The position numbers and the translations under genes are program-made. Under the pieces are notes generated by a model. The model was given only the letters and a program-made list of their open reading frames with translations, was not told the DNA's origin and did not search any database. A DNA stretch of 6,598 bases from Desulfobacterales bacterium (lineage in GTDB: Bacteria; Desulfobacterota; Desulfobacteria; Desulfobacterales; Desulfobacteraceae), in assembly GCA_022361315.1 (NCBI GenBank), contig JAKSBB010000232.1, positions 1 through 6,598 of the forward strand, in the 5' to 3' direction. Every line of letters begins with the position of its first letter. Within the stretch, counting starts at the first letter, position 1. Positions 1-5,236 of this stretch are shown piece after piece.

Positions 1-122
1 ATGGTCAGAACCTGACCGGGGTCAATTTCAAATATAGGTGGAATGTCCGGGTGCCAACGGTTGTGGCCGGTGTGAGGTTCCTGTTTCAGCCGTTTTTCCC
101 TGTTGATTTTGATGATTTCCAT
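1..122 (-). CDS. Formamidase/acetamidase family protein, N-terminal fragment (cut by left edge)
   Basis: This is the 5' end of a gene reading leftward; 40 codons are inside the window and the rest lies beyond position 1. The translation begins MEIIKINREKRLKQEP and continues into HNRWHPDIPP (residues 20-29), followed by an acidic stretch and a PG turn. That block is characteristic of the N terminus of the FmdA/AmdA formamidase/acetamidase family, cytoplasmic enzymes that hydrolyse short amides to ammonia and a carboxylate. The ATG at 122-120 is preceded by a Shine-Dalgarno-like AGGAAAG (138-132). The gene follows the TRAP operon on the same strand, but an intrinsic terminator lies between them, ending next to the ribosome-binding site. 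The family call rests on one motif, so substrate and activity are open; some members of this family are not proven amidases. Confidence 0.8.
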   Translation of the reverse strand, partial: MEIIKINREKRLKQEPHTGHNRWHPDIPPIFEIDPGQVLT

Positions 123-138
123 ATGAATATACTTTCCT

Positions 139-180
139 GAAGAAAAAGTGTTCCGTCGCGCCGGATGGCACGACGGAACA
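139..180 (-). terminator. Rho-independent terminator of the TRAP operon
   Basis: A 10-bp perfect stem (149-158 with 171-180) continues after one mismatch (159/170) into three more G-C pairs around a GGAT/ATCC tetraloop (163-166). Read leftward it is followed by a CTTTTTCT tract (148-141), as an intrinsic terminator requires. The hairpin begins 15 bp after the dctM stop codon. On the plus strand no T tract follows, so it should work only for leftward transcription. The next gene's ribosome-binding site starts at the end of the T tract, so it could also act as a partial, read-through terminator. Confidence 0.9.
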
Positions 181-195
181 GGGTTCGGGACTGGA

Positions 196-1491
196 TCAGT
201 GGCTGATGCCGTAGACCAGATTGGGCAGGAAGGTCACCCAGTCCCCCCAGAAGGCCAAAAGGAAGATGATGCCCACATAGGGCAACAACAGGGGAATAAC
301 CCCCACGGATACATCCTCAATGGTGATATCGGCAATCTTGGCCGCCACAAAGAGATTGACCCCGATGGGCGGTGTAAGGAACCCCACCTCGCAGGTCATG
401 ACGGTGAACACACCGAAAAGTACCGGGTCCACTCCCAGAGAGCTGACCACGGGCAGAAACACGGCGGTGAAGATGATAATTTGGGGAATGGTATCCAGCC
501 ACATACCCATAATCATGTAGAATATACCGATGAGTATCAGTACCAGCCACTTGTAATCCATAATACCGGAAAAGGCGCTGCCCATGAGTTCCGGAATGTC
601 GTACAGGGTGACCAGGGTACCGAAGGCCTTTGTGGATCCCAGGATGAAAAGGACCGTACCGATGGTGACGGCCGTAAACCTGAAGGACTCCATCACCCCT
701 TTCAGGGTCAGTCCTTTATAGATGAAGCATCCCACAAAAAGGCCATAAAACACAGCTACGGCAGCGGCCTCGGACGGGGTGAAGATTCCGGTGTATATGC
801 CCCCGAGAATGATCACCGGTCCGCCCACCGCCCATTTACCGTCCCATACGGCAGACAACAGAGGCCCCCAGGAAAAGGTCGCCCCCTGTTCTCCGCCATA
901 CCCGTTTTTACTGGCAATGATAAAGGTTACCAGCATAAGCAGCAGGGTAATCACGATCCCCGGAATAATACCGGCCAGGAATAACCTGGGTATGGAGACA
1001 TCTGTAACCAGCGCATAGATAATTAACAGGTTACTGGGCGGAATCATGCTACCCAGAGCGCCGGCCGAGGCACTTACGGCCGCGGCAAAGTTTCGCCGGT
1101 ATCCCTCACGGATCATGGACGGCATGGTGATGGAGCCGATAGCCGCGGTGGTGGCCGGCCCGGAACCGGACAGGGCGGCGAAAAAGCCGCAGGCCACCAC
1201 TGTAACCAGCCCAAGTCCGCCCTTGTAGGTGCCCACAAGCCGCTTGGCGATCCGTATGAGATGTTCCGACATCCCACCCATTTCCATAAGTTTACCGGCA
1301 AGGGTAAATAGAGGGATGGTGGTCAATGGAAAAGATTCATAGGCGTTGAAGGCGGCCTGTGCCATCATTTCCATGGGGATGTCTATCACCCAGAGGCCGG
1401 CAATGGTAGCGATGCCTGCCGCAAAGGGAATGGGAACCCCCACCAGCATAGTGCCCACAAAGAGCACGGCCATTAAAAGTGGTCCGTTCAT
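196..1491 (-). CDS. dctM: TRAP transporter large permease subunit DctM
   Basis: This is the transport channel subunit of a tripartite ATP-independent periplasmic (TRAP) transporter, an inner-membrane secondary transporter usually driven by a sodium gradient. The 431-residue length is normal for the DctM family and the chain is almost entirely hydrophobic, consistent with about 11-12 membrane segments. Family signatures are visible: SGSGPATTAAIG (108-119) with a nearby P.M...GY, GSMIPPSNLLIIYA (147-160), GIYTGIFTPSEAAAVAVFYG (231-250) and, in the second half, EVGFLTPPIGVNLFV (368-382). These fit the inverted-repeat fold with two re-entrant hairpins. The ATG overlaps the dctQ stop as ATGA (1491-1488), and a GGAGGG ribosome-binding site lies inside dctQ nine bases upstream, so translation is probably coupled. 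It is the last gene before the terminator at 139-180. The family does not tell the substrate. Confidence 0.96.
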   Translation of the reverse strand: MNGPLLMAVLFVGTMLVGVPIPFAAGIATIAGLWVIDIPMEMMAQAAFNAYESFPLTTIPLFTLAGKLMEMGGMSEHLIRIAKRLVGTYKGGLGLVTVVACGFFAALSGSGPATTAAIGSITMPSMIREGYRRNFAAAVSASAGALGSMIPPSNLLIIYALVTDVSIPRLFLAGIIPGIVITLLLMLVTFIIASKNGYGGEQGATFSWGPLLSAVWDGKWAVGGPVIILGGIYTGIFTPSEAAAVAVFYGLFVGCFIYKGLTLKGVMESFRFTAVTIGTVLFILGSTKAFGTLVTLYDIPELMGSAFSGIMDYKWLVLILIGIFYMIMGMWLDTIPQIIIFTAVFLPVVSSLGVDPVLFGVFTVMTCEVGFLTPPIGVNLFVAAKIADITIEDVSVGVIPLLLPYVGIIFLLAFWGDWVTFLPNLVYGISH

Positions 1492-1982
1492 AGCGGCAGA
1501 CCCTCCATTTTGTCATCGCGGATCCATCTAAAGTATACCTGTCCCATCCTGGCGCACATGAGGACCAGGCAGACCGGAATAATGGACTGGGGCCAGCGCA
1601 TTTCGATCTTCAGCCCCGGCAGCACGTAGGTGGTCTCAAAGAGGAGCTGGAGGTAAAACAGGCTCTGCACCAGAAGAAACAGGTTGAATCCCAGCCAAAT
1701 CACATCAGCCAGGCAGATACTCATCACCTGCAATTTCTTTGGCAGGCATTTGACCAGCATCACAATCCGTATGTGTGCCCGTTCCTTTACCCCCAGGCTG
1801 GCCCCGAAGTATATGGCTGCAATCATGGTATATATGGCAAGTTCCTCAGCCCAGGCCGCAGCCTGGGAGAAGAAAAACCGCAGGACCACCTGGAGCAGGA
1901 TGCAGGCGGTCATCGTGCTCAGGCATGCCCCGCACACCAGGTGCTCCAGGTAATTATCCAAAAACTTAACAACTGATTTCAT
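1488..1982 (-). CDS. dctQ: TRAP transporter small permease subunit DctQ
   Basis: This is the small membrane subunit of the TRAP transporter, which pairs with DctM and helps dock the periplasmic binding protein. At 164 residues it has the usual length and shows four hydrophobic segments, roughly 13-36, 47-66, 85-108 and 130-150. The conserved WAEE motif (about 44-47) comes just before the second segment and is followed by FGASLGVKERAHIRI, typical of DctQ. The short PGLKIEMRWPQSIIP segment before the last helix is also family-like. It starts 18 bp after dctP behind a modest GGAAAAG ribosome-binding site, and its stop overlaps the dctM start by 4 bp. Primary sequence is poorly conserved in this family, so position between dctP and dctM is a large part of the evidence. 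Confidence 0.94.
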   Translation of the reverse strand: MKSVVKFLDNYLEHLVCGACLSTMTACILLQVVLRFFFSQAAAWAEELAIYTMIAAIYFGASLGVKERAHIRIVMLVKCLPKKLQVMSICLADVIWLGFNLFLLVQSLFYLQLLFETTYVLPGLKIEMRWPQSIIPVCLVLMCARMGQVYFRWIRDDKMEGLPL

Positions 1983-2000
1983 GGGTATGCTTTTCCGTTC

Positions 2001-3020
2001 TTAGTTGGCTGCCGCCCTGATCGCCTTGACCAGATCCTCTAACTCCTGGTTGTTCTTTTCCCGGATAAAATCTTCCTGGACTTTTACGGCCGCTTTGATA
2101 AAGGCGGCACGCTCCGGCTGGGTGACGGTCATTTTGCCCTCCTCCCTAAGGAACCTTTTTACCGCAGCAATTTTGTTGTCCATGATTTCCTTGTGGCGCT
2201 GCCCCGCCTCTTCCGCTGCCCGGTGGATAATATCCCGCTGCTTATCCGTCATTTTTTTCATGATCCTGTTGCTAGCGAACAAGGGGTTGAAGTAGGCGAA
2301 ATGTTCGGTAATGGCCAGATTGTTGCAAACTTCGTAGAACTTCTGGGACTTGATAAAGGTAACCCCGTTGTCACCACCGGAAACCGTTCCGGTCTGAAGT
2401 GCGGTTGGGGTTTCTGCCCAGGCCAGGGGAATGGGAGCGGCCCCGAATGCCTTGTAGGTTTCAAGCATTACCTGATTCTTGGGTACCCGAACCTTCATTC
2501 CTTTCATATCCGCAAGGGTACGTATGGGGCGGGCGGAGTTGTAAAAATCCCGAACCCCGACATACCCGTAAGTCAGCAGGTGAACGCCGGTCTTTTTGAA
2601 AAAATCCCGGGCAAACTTTTTCCCCACTTCACCCTCGAGGATCTTATAGGCGTGTTCTTTGCTCTGGAAGATATAAGGAAGGATAAAGGCGTCCATGAGG
2701 GGGTAATGGGGGGACACATTATTGGAGGTGATCAGGTACATGTCAATACTGCCGAGCTGCATCCCCTTGAACGCCTCGTCCTCGGTGGCAAGCTGGGTGC
2801 AGCACCGGACTTTGATGTCGATTTCTCCGTTGGAATATTCCTCCACCAGTTTCTCAAACTCGTCCGCCAGGACCGAATAGGCATTTCCTTTGGCTGCGGA
2901 TGCATATCCAAGGTTAATGGTCAACGGTTTTGCCTGGGCAACGGATGCGGCAAGGGCCAGACAGCCCGATATCAGAAATACGGACAGCAGGCGCAAAAAA
3001 GACAGTGACTGGATTCTCAT
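2001..3020 (-). CDS. dctP: TRAP transporter substrate-binding protein DctP
   Basis: This is the periplasmic solute receptor of the TRAP transporter; it captures ligand and delivers it to DctQM. The 339 residues begin with a signal peptide (MRIQ, hydrophobic core about 8-24, likely cleavage after AQA at 28-30). The family core includes GMQLGSIDM (86-94), LPYIF near 114-118, and MKGMKVRVP (172-180). Arg178 of the last motif is at the position of the conserved arginine that binds the ligand carboxylate in most TRAP receptors, so an organic acid is favoured. The later signature reads ALQTGTVSGGDNGV (207-220) where V-D-G-x-E-N is more usual. A CC pair at 73-74 replaces the usual Pro/Gly-rich turn. 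ISGC at 17-20 matches a lipobox, but it lies within the hydrophobic core, so signal peptidase I processing seems likelier. The ATG has an AGAGGAG ribosome-binding site (3033-3027) six bases away. It is first in the operon, behind a sigma-54 promoter. Confidence 0.96.
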   Translation of the reverse strand: MRIQSLSFLRLLSVFLISGCLALAASVAQAKPLTINLGYASAAKGNAYSVLADEFEKLVEEYSNGEIDIKVRCCTQLATEDEAFKGMQLGSIDMYLITSNNVSPHYPLMDAFILPYIFQSKEHAYKILEGEVGKKFARDFFKKTGVHLLTYGYVGVRDFYNSARPIRTLADMKGMKVRVPKNQVMLETYKAFGAAPIPLAWAETPTALQTGTVSGGDNGVTFIKSQKFYEVCNNLAITEHFAYFNPLFASNRIMKKMTDKQRDIIHRAAEEAGQRHKEIMDNKIAAVKRFLREEGKMTVTQPERAAFIKAAVKVQEDFIREKNNQELEDLVKAIRAAAN

Positions 3021-3058
3021 GTTGGACTCCTCTATTAATTCGTACAGTTAAGGGTTAT

Positions 3059-3072
3059 CTCCCCATGGGGAG
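3059..3072. promoter_or_regulatory. Perfect 14-bp palindrome in the dctP leader
   Basis: CTCCCCATGGGGAG is fully self-complementary. It lies at about +11 to +24 of the predicted sigma-54 transcript and about 25 bp upstream of the dctP ribosome-binding site. It could be an operator at which a bound protein blocks elongation, or form a short RNA hairpin with a CATG loop in the leader. Palindromy is seen directly; function is inferred. Confidence 0.45.
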
Positions 3073-3092
3073 TGATATCGCCATGCTGTCAG

Positions 3093-3108
3093 AGCAATTA
3101 AGGTGCCA
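3093..3108 (-). promoter_or_regulatory. Sigma-54 (-24/-12) promoter of dctPQM
   Basis: Read leftward the sequence is TGGCAC-CTTAA-TTGC-T. It matches the RpoN consensus TGGCAC-N5-TTGC at every defined position, and the invariant GG and GC have the required 10-bp spacing. The predicted transcription start is about 3082, giving a leader of about 62 nt before the dctP ATG. An NtrC-family activator encoded in the same locus makes this the expected promoter type. Confidence 0.9.
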
Positions 3109-3183
3109 CAGCTTTCCCGATGGCGGGATCTTCCGGGACCGGGCTTTATATTGCCTGTAAATTCAAATCTTCCGGCTGCTGTT

Positions 3184-3211
3184 TTGAAACCGGACACCTC
3201 GCCATTATACT
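3184..3211 (+). promoter_or_regulatory. Sigma-70-type promoter reading toward the kinase gene
   Basis: TTGAAA (3184-3189) and TATACT (3206-3211) each match the consensus hexamers at five of six positions, with a 16-bp spacer. Transcription would start near 3218, leaving a leader of about 200 nt before the kinase. It could provide basal expression of kinase and regulator. The transcript would run through the paired dyad sites at 3231-3267. Confidence 0.55.
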
Positions 3212-3230
3212 TTAAATCATTGCCCAGTGC

Positions 3231-3245
3231 GTGCTATATTGTCAC
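3231..3245. promoter_or_regulatory. Putative activator site 1 (imperfect dyad)
   Basis: GTGCT-ATATT-GTCAC shares 11 of 15 positions with the perfect dyad at 3253-3267 and keeps outer GTG/CAC symmetry. The two sites start 22 bp apart, about two helical turns, so regulators bound to them would sit on the same DNA face. This is a typical layout for NtrC-family enhancers. Confidence 0.5.
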
Positions 3246-3252
3246 GGTATGC

Positions 3253-3267
3253 GTGCGATATCCGCAC
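3253..3267. promoter_or_regulatory. Putative activator site 2 (perfect dyad)
   Basis: GTGCG-ATATC-CGCAC has perfect 5-bp inverted arms around a 5-bp spacer, the size and form of upstream activator sites bound by Fis-type helix-turn-helix dimers. It lies about 171-185 bp upstream of the predicted dctP start and about 136-150 bp upstream of the predicted sigma-54 start for the kinase gene. The overlapping short palindrome CCTGAAATCAGG (3270-3281) follows directly. Confidence 0.6.
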
Positions 3268-3328
3268 AGCCTGAAATCAGGGGACCGACCAAAACAGACA
3301 AACAGCCCAGAATCCTGTCCGCCAATAT

Positions 3329-3343
3329 CGGTGGTGACCACCG
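3329..3343. promoter_or_regulatory. 15-bp palindrome CGGTGGT-G-ACCACCG, possible operator
   Basis: Seven-base arms are perfectly complementary around one central base. A one-base loop is impossible in RNA, so a protein-binding operator is likelier than a hairpin, though a 5-bp stem with a 5-nt loop could form. A run of six T follows 10 bp later (3354-3359), too far for a normal terminator. It lies about 60-74 bp upstream of the predicted sigma-54 start for the kinase gene. The cognate regulator is unknown. Confidence 0.45.
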
Positions 3344-3376
3344 GCGCAGCCCCTTTTTTCCCCCCACGGTCATCCC

Positions 3377-3392
3377 TGGTATCCGGTTTGCT
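3377..3392 (+). promoter_or_regulatory. Weaker sigma-54-type promoter reading into the kinase gene
   Basis: TGGTAT-CCGGT-TTGC-T keeps the invariant GG and GC with the required 10-bp spacing and a perfect TTGC -12 element, but departs from consensus twice in the -24 element. Transcription would begin near 3403. The paired activator sites lie 136-172 bp upstream, a usual enhancer distance. If real, the kinase/regulator operon is under its own control. Confidence 0.45.
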
Positions 3393-3417
3393 TCGGGATG
3401 TGGTATGGGAATGATAA

Positions 3418-5223
3418 ATGCCACGGACAGGGGGCCGCATTGTGATAACCTTGGTTAAAACAGCCATGAAATACCTTTCTTTAAAGTGGGTGTTGTTTTT
3501 CTTTTACCTGGTGTTCGGGTTTCTGCCCCTGGTGGCAGTTTCCTTTATGACCATGATGAGTAAAAGCCAGACCATCGAGCGCATCACCCAGGACCAGATG
3601 CAAATATCCCTGACCCAGATCGGTTTGCGCATGGACATGTTCTACGATGAAGCCAGAGACGATCTGTCGGGATTTGCCAGACTCATGGAAGTCCCCTGTT
3701 CCGCCTCGGAGCTGGAACTGGATTACAGGGTCAGACTGGAGCTTTTGATATTGAAATTCCTGTCCGAGCATGACCAGTTCGACATTGTTGCCTTCTGCCT
3801 GCCCAACTCGGATGTGGTTGCGGCCGCAGACCGGGAGATGCTGTCTAAAAGGCCCCTTGTCCGGGAAGGAGACGGGCGGCTCAGCAGTTTTGACCATAAC
3901 CGGATCCTCAACAACTTCATGAAGATAGAAACCCGGTACCTGCCCCTGATCTTTGACGTTCGCAATATCCTCATGGGCGATGAAACCCGGGACGGTTATA
4001 TTCTCGGCCTCATCCCCATCAACCGGCTGGCCGATATCTTTCACACCGCCGATTTCGGAAAGGACACACGGAAACAGATTGTGGATTTTACAGGTCAGAA
4101 TCTCTGGCAATACCCCAAACATACCTCCCCTTCGTTTCTCAGGGACCCTGAAGAATCGGGGCAGTCTAGAAAAATCCAGACCTATGTGGCCGGGGTGGAT
4201 AGTCTGGGGTGGGAGCTGATTGCCAGAATCGACGACGCCGTCGTGTTCAGGACCATTTATGACCAGTTATTCAGAAACGGGGTGATCACGGTGCTGGTCT
4301 TTATTATGGCTGCCGGATTTGTGTACGAGATCAGCCGGCGGGTCACCACCCAGCTGCAGAACATCCTCAGGGCAACCCGGGCATTTGGAGACGGGGAACT
4401 GGACCACCGGGTTGAACATGTTTACGGCAGAGAACTTACGGCCCTGTCCGGAGAACTGAATCAGATGGCCAAAAAAATAAAAGAACGTCAGTCCAGCCTT
4501 GTTCAGACCAACAAATTGGAATCCTTGGGATTGTTCACTGCCGGTATCGCCCATGAGATCAAAAACCCCCTGGCCAGTATCAAAACCAGCTCCCAGGTTC
4601 TCAAAAGTTTTTTCATGGACAAAAAGGAAGATAAGCCTGCAGTATTTGACACCGGAGATATCCGGGACATCAAAACCCTGTCCAACGGTATTACCGACGA
4701 AGTTAACCGGCTCAATACAATGCTCAGGGAATTGCTGAACTTCGCCAGGCCCACCCCGTCGAACAAGCAGTTCGTTGATGTGGCTGCCCTTGTGGACAAA
4801 TCCCTGGCCTTTCTCCAGCCGGACCTGGCAAGGGAAAAAATCCGTGTGGAATGTAGAACCGCTCCATTCGAAGCCCGCATTGACGGAGACCAGTTTATCC
4901 AGATCCTTATGAACATCCTACTCAACGCCAGGAATGCAGTAAGGGACAGGGACGGCCTGATTCAAATCTTTACCGGCAAAGACACCCGGGATAACGGCGA
5001 AACCTTCCGTATCCTGACGGTCAGCGATAACGGTCCGGGGATTCCCGAAGAGGTCATAGACAAGGTGTTTGACCCGTTTTTCTCCCTGTCCAGAAACGGG
5101 TCCGGATTAGGCCTCAGTATCGTCTATACCCTGTCAAACAAAAACAATATTGACATCACGATCAGCGCCGGTGAAAACGGCGGGACCCGTTTCGTATTAG
5201 GTTTTCCGGAAAAAATTCGTTAA
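3418..5223 (+). CDS. Membrane sensor histidine kinase (DctB/NtrB-like, HAMP-containing)
   Basis: This is the input half of a two-component system. With the 3418 start it has 601 residues: membrane segment about 23-44, an extracytoplasmic sensor region about 45-286 with no recognisable catalytic motif (a Cache-type fold is plausible), membrane segment about 287-304, HAMP about 305-357, HisKA, and HATPase. The phosphorylated histidine is H379 in GIAHEIKNPLASIK. ATP-binding boxes are complete: N503 in LLNARNAV, DNGPGIP (537-543), FDPFFS (551-556) and GSGLGLS (561-567). No cytoplasmic PAS or receiver domain is seen. The start is uncertain: ATG 3418 has only a weak GGGA, GTG 3442 has AGGGGG seven bases upstream, and ATG 3466 begins just before the first membrane segment without a clear ribosome-binding site. 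It is 13 bp from the downstream regulator and divergent from the TRAP operon, so it probably senses the transporter's substrate or a related compound. The ligand is unknown. Confidence 0.95.
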   Translation: MPRTGGRIVITLVKTAMKYLSLKWVLFFFYLVFGFLPLVAVSFMTMMSKSQTIERITQDQMQISLTQIGLRMDMFYDEARDDLSGFARLMEVPCSASELELDYRVRLELLILKFLSEHDQFDIVAFCLPNSDVVAAADREMLSKRPLVREGDGRLSSFDHNRILNNFMKIETRYLPLIFDVRNILMGDETRDGYILGLIPINRLADIFHTADFGKDTRKQIVDFTGQNLWQYPKHTSPSFLRDPEESGQSRKIQTYVAGVDSLGWELIARIDDAVVFRTIYDQLFRNGVITVLVFIMAAGFVYEISRRVTTQLQNILRATRAFGDGELDHRVEHVYGRELTALSGELNQMAKKIKERQSSLVQTNKLESLGLFTAGIAHEIKNPLASIKTSSQVLKSFFMDKKEDKPAVFDTGDIRDIKTLSNGITDEVNRLNTMLRELLNFARPTPSNKQFVDVAALVDKSLAFLQPDLAREKIRVECRTAPFEARIDGDQFIQILMNILLNARNAVRDRDGLIQIFTGKDTRDNGETFRILTVSDNGPGIPEEVIDKVFDPFFSLSRNGSGLGLSIVYTLSNKNNIDITISAGENGGTRFVLGFPEKIR

Positions 5224-5236
5224 AAGAAGGAGCACC

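Larger units (their letters stand above)
3021..3417. promoter_or_regulatory. Divergent control region between the TRAP operon and the kinase/regulator pair
   Basis: These 397 bp separate the dctP and kinase start codons. I see no credible protein here. The region holds two outward-facing sigma-54-type promoters, one rightward sigma-70-type promoter, a tandem pair of dyad sites suited to an NtrC-family activator, and several palindromes listed separately. A pyrimidine run (about 3350-3365) of C and T follows the 3329-3343 palindrome. AT-rich sequence at about 3145-3175 could be a bend site, but no good IHF match was found. Confidence 0.85.

Noticed and set aside
148..984. Long plus-strand open frame antisense to dctM
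   Set aside because: It is a shadow of dctM: very rich in His, Gly, Gln and Asp, no recognisable domain, and it begins inside the terminator hairpin.
2961..2972. Lipoprotein processing of DctP at Cys20 (ISGC)
   Set aside because: It fits the lipobox pattern, but the cysteine is in the middle of the hydrophobic core and an AQA cleavage site follows at 28-30, so a soluble periplasmic protein is likelier.
2193..3008. Long plus-strand open frame antisense to dctP
   Set aside because: It mirrors the dctP codon pattern, shows no family motif and has no convincing ribosome-binding site; dctP is certain.
3115..3128. TCCCG-ATGG-CGGGA inverted repeat beside the -24 element
   Set aside because: Five-base arms are common by chance in GC-rich sequence; the position is suggestive but not enough to call an operator.
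3128..3175. Direct repeat ATCTTCCGG (3128-3136 and 3167-3175)
   Set aside because: A single 9-bp repeat in about 400 bp is close to chance expectation, and the 39-bp spacing does not suit helical phasing.
3145..3175. IHF site between enhancer and dctP promoter
   Set aside because: The stretch is AT-rich, but no sequence fits the IHF consensus well; the best match fails in the conserved TTR part.
3329..3359. Terminator or attenuator in the kinase leader (palindrome plus T run)
   Set aside because: The T run begins 10 bp after the stem and a one-base loop cannot form; only a weak 5-bp stem with a 5-nt loop remains.
3103..3414. Possible 103-residue protein in the divergent intergenic region
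   Set aside because: The composition looks random (many Pro, Ser), it begins inside the -24 element, has no ribosome-binding site, and overlaps promoters and dyads.
3234..3467. Possible 77-residue minus-strand protein upstream of dctP
   Set aside because: No recognisable motif, runs across the activator sites and into the kinase start; likely chance.
3481..4122. Minus-strand open frame inside the kinase gene
   Set aside because: It is antisense to the well-supported sensor region and has no domain signature.
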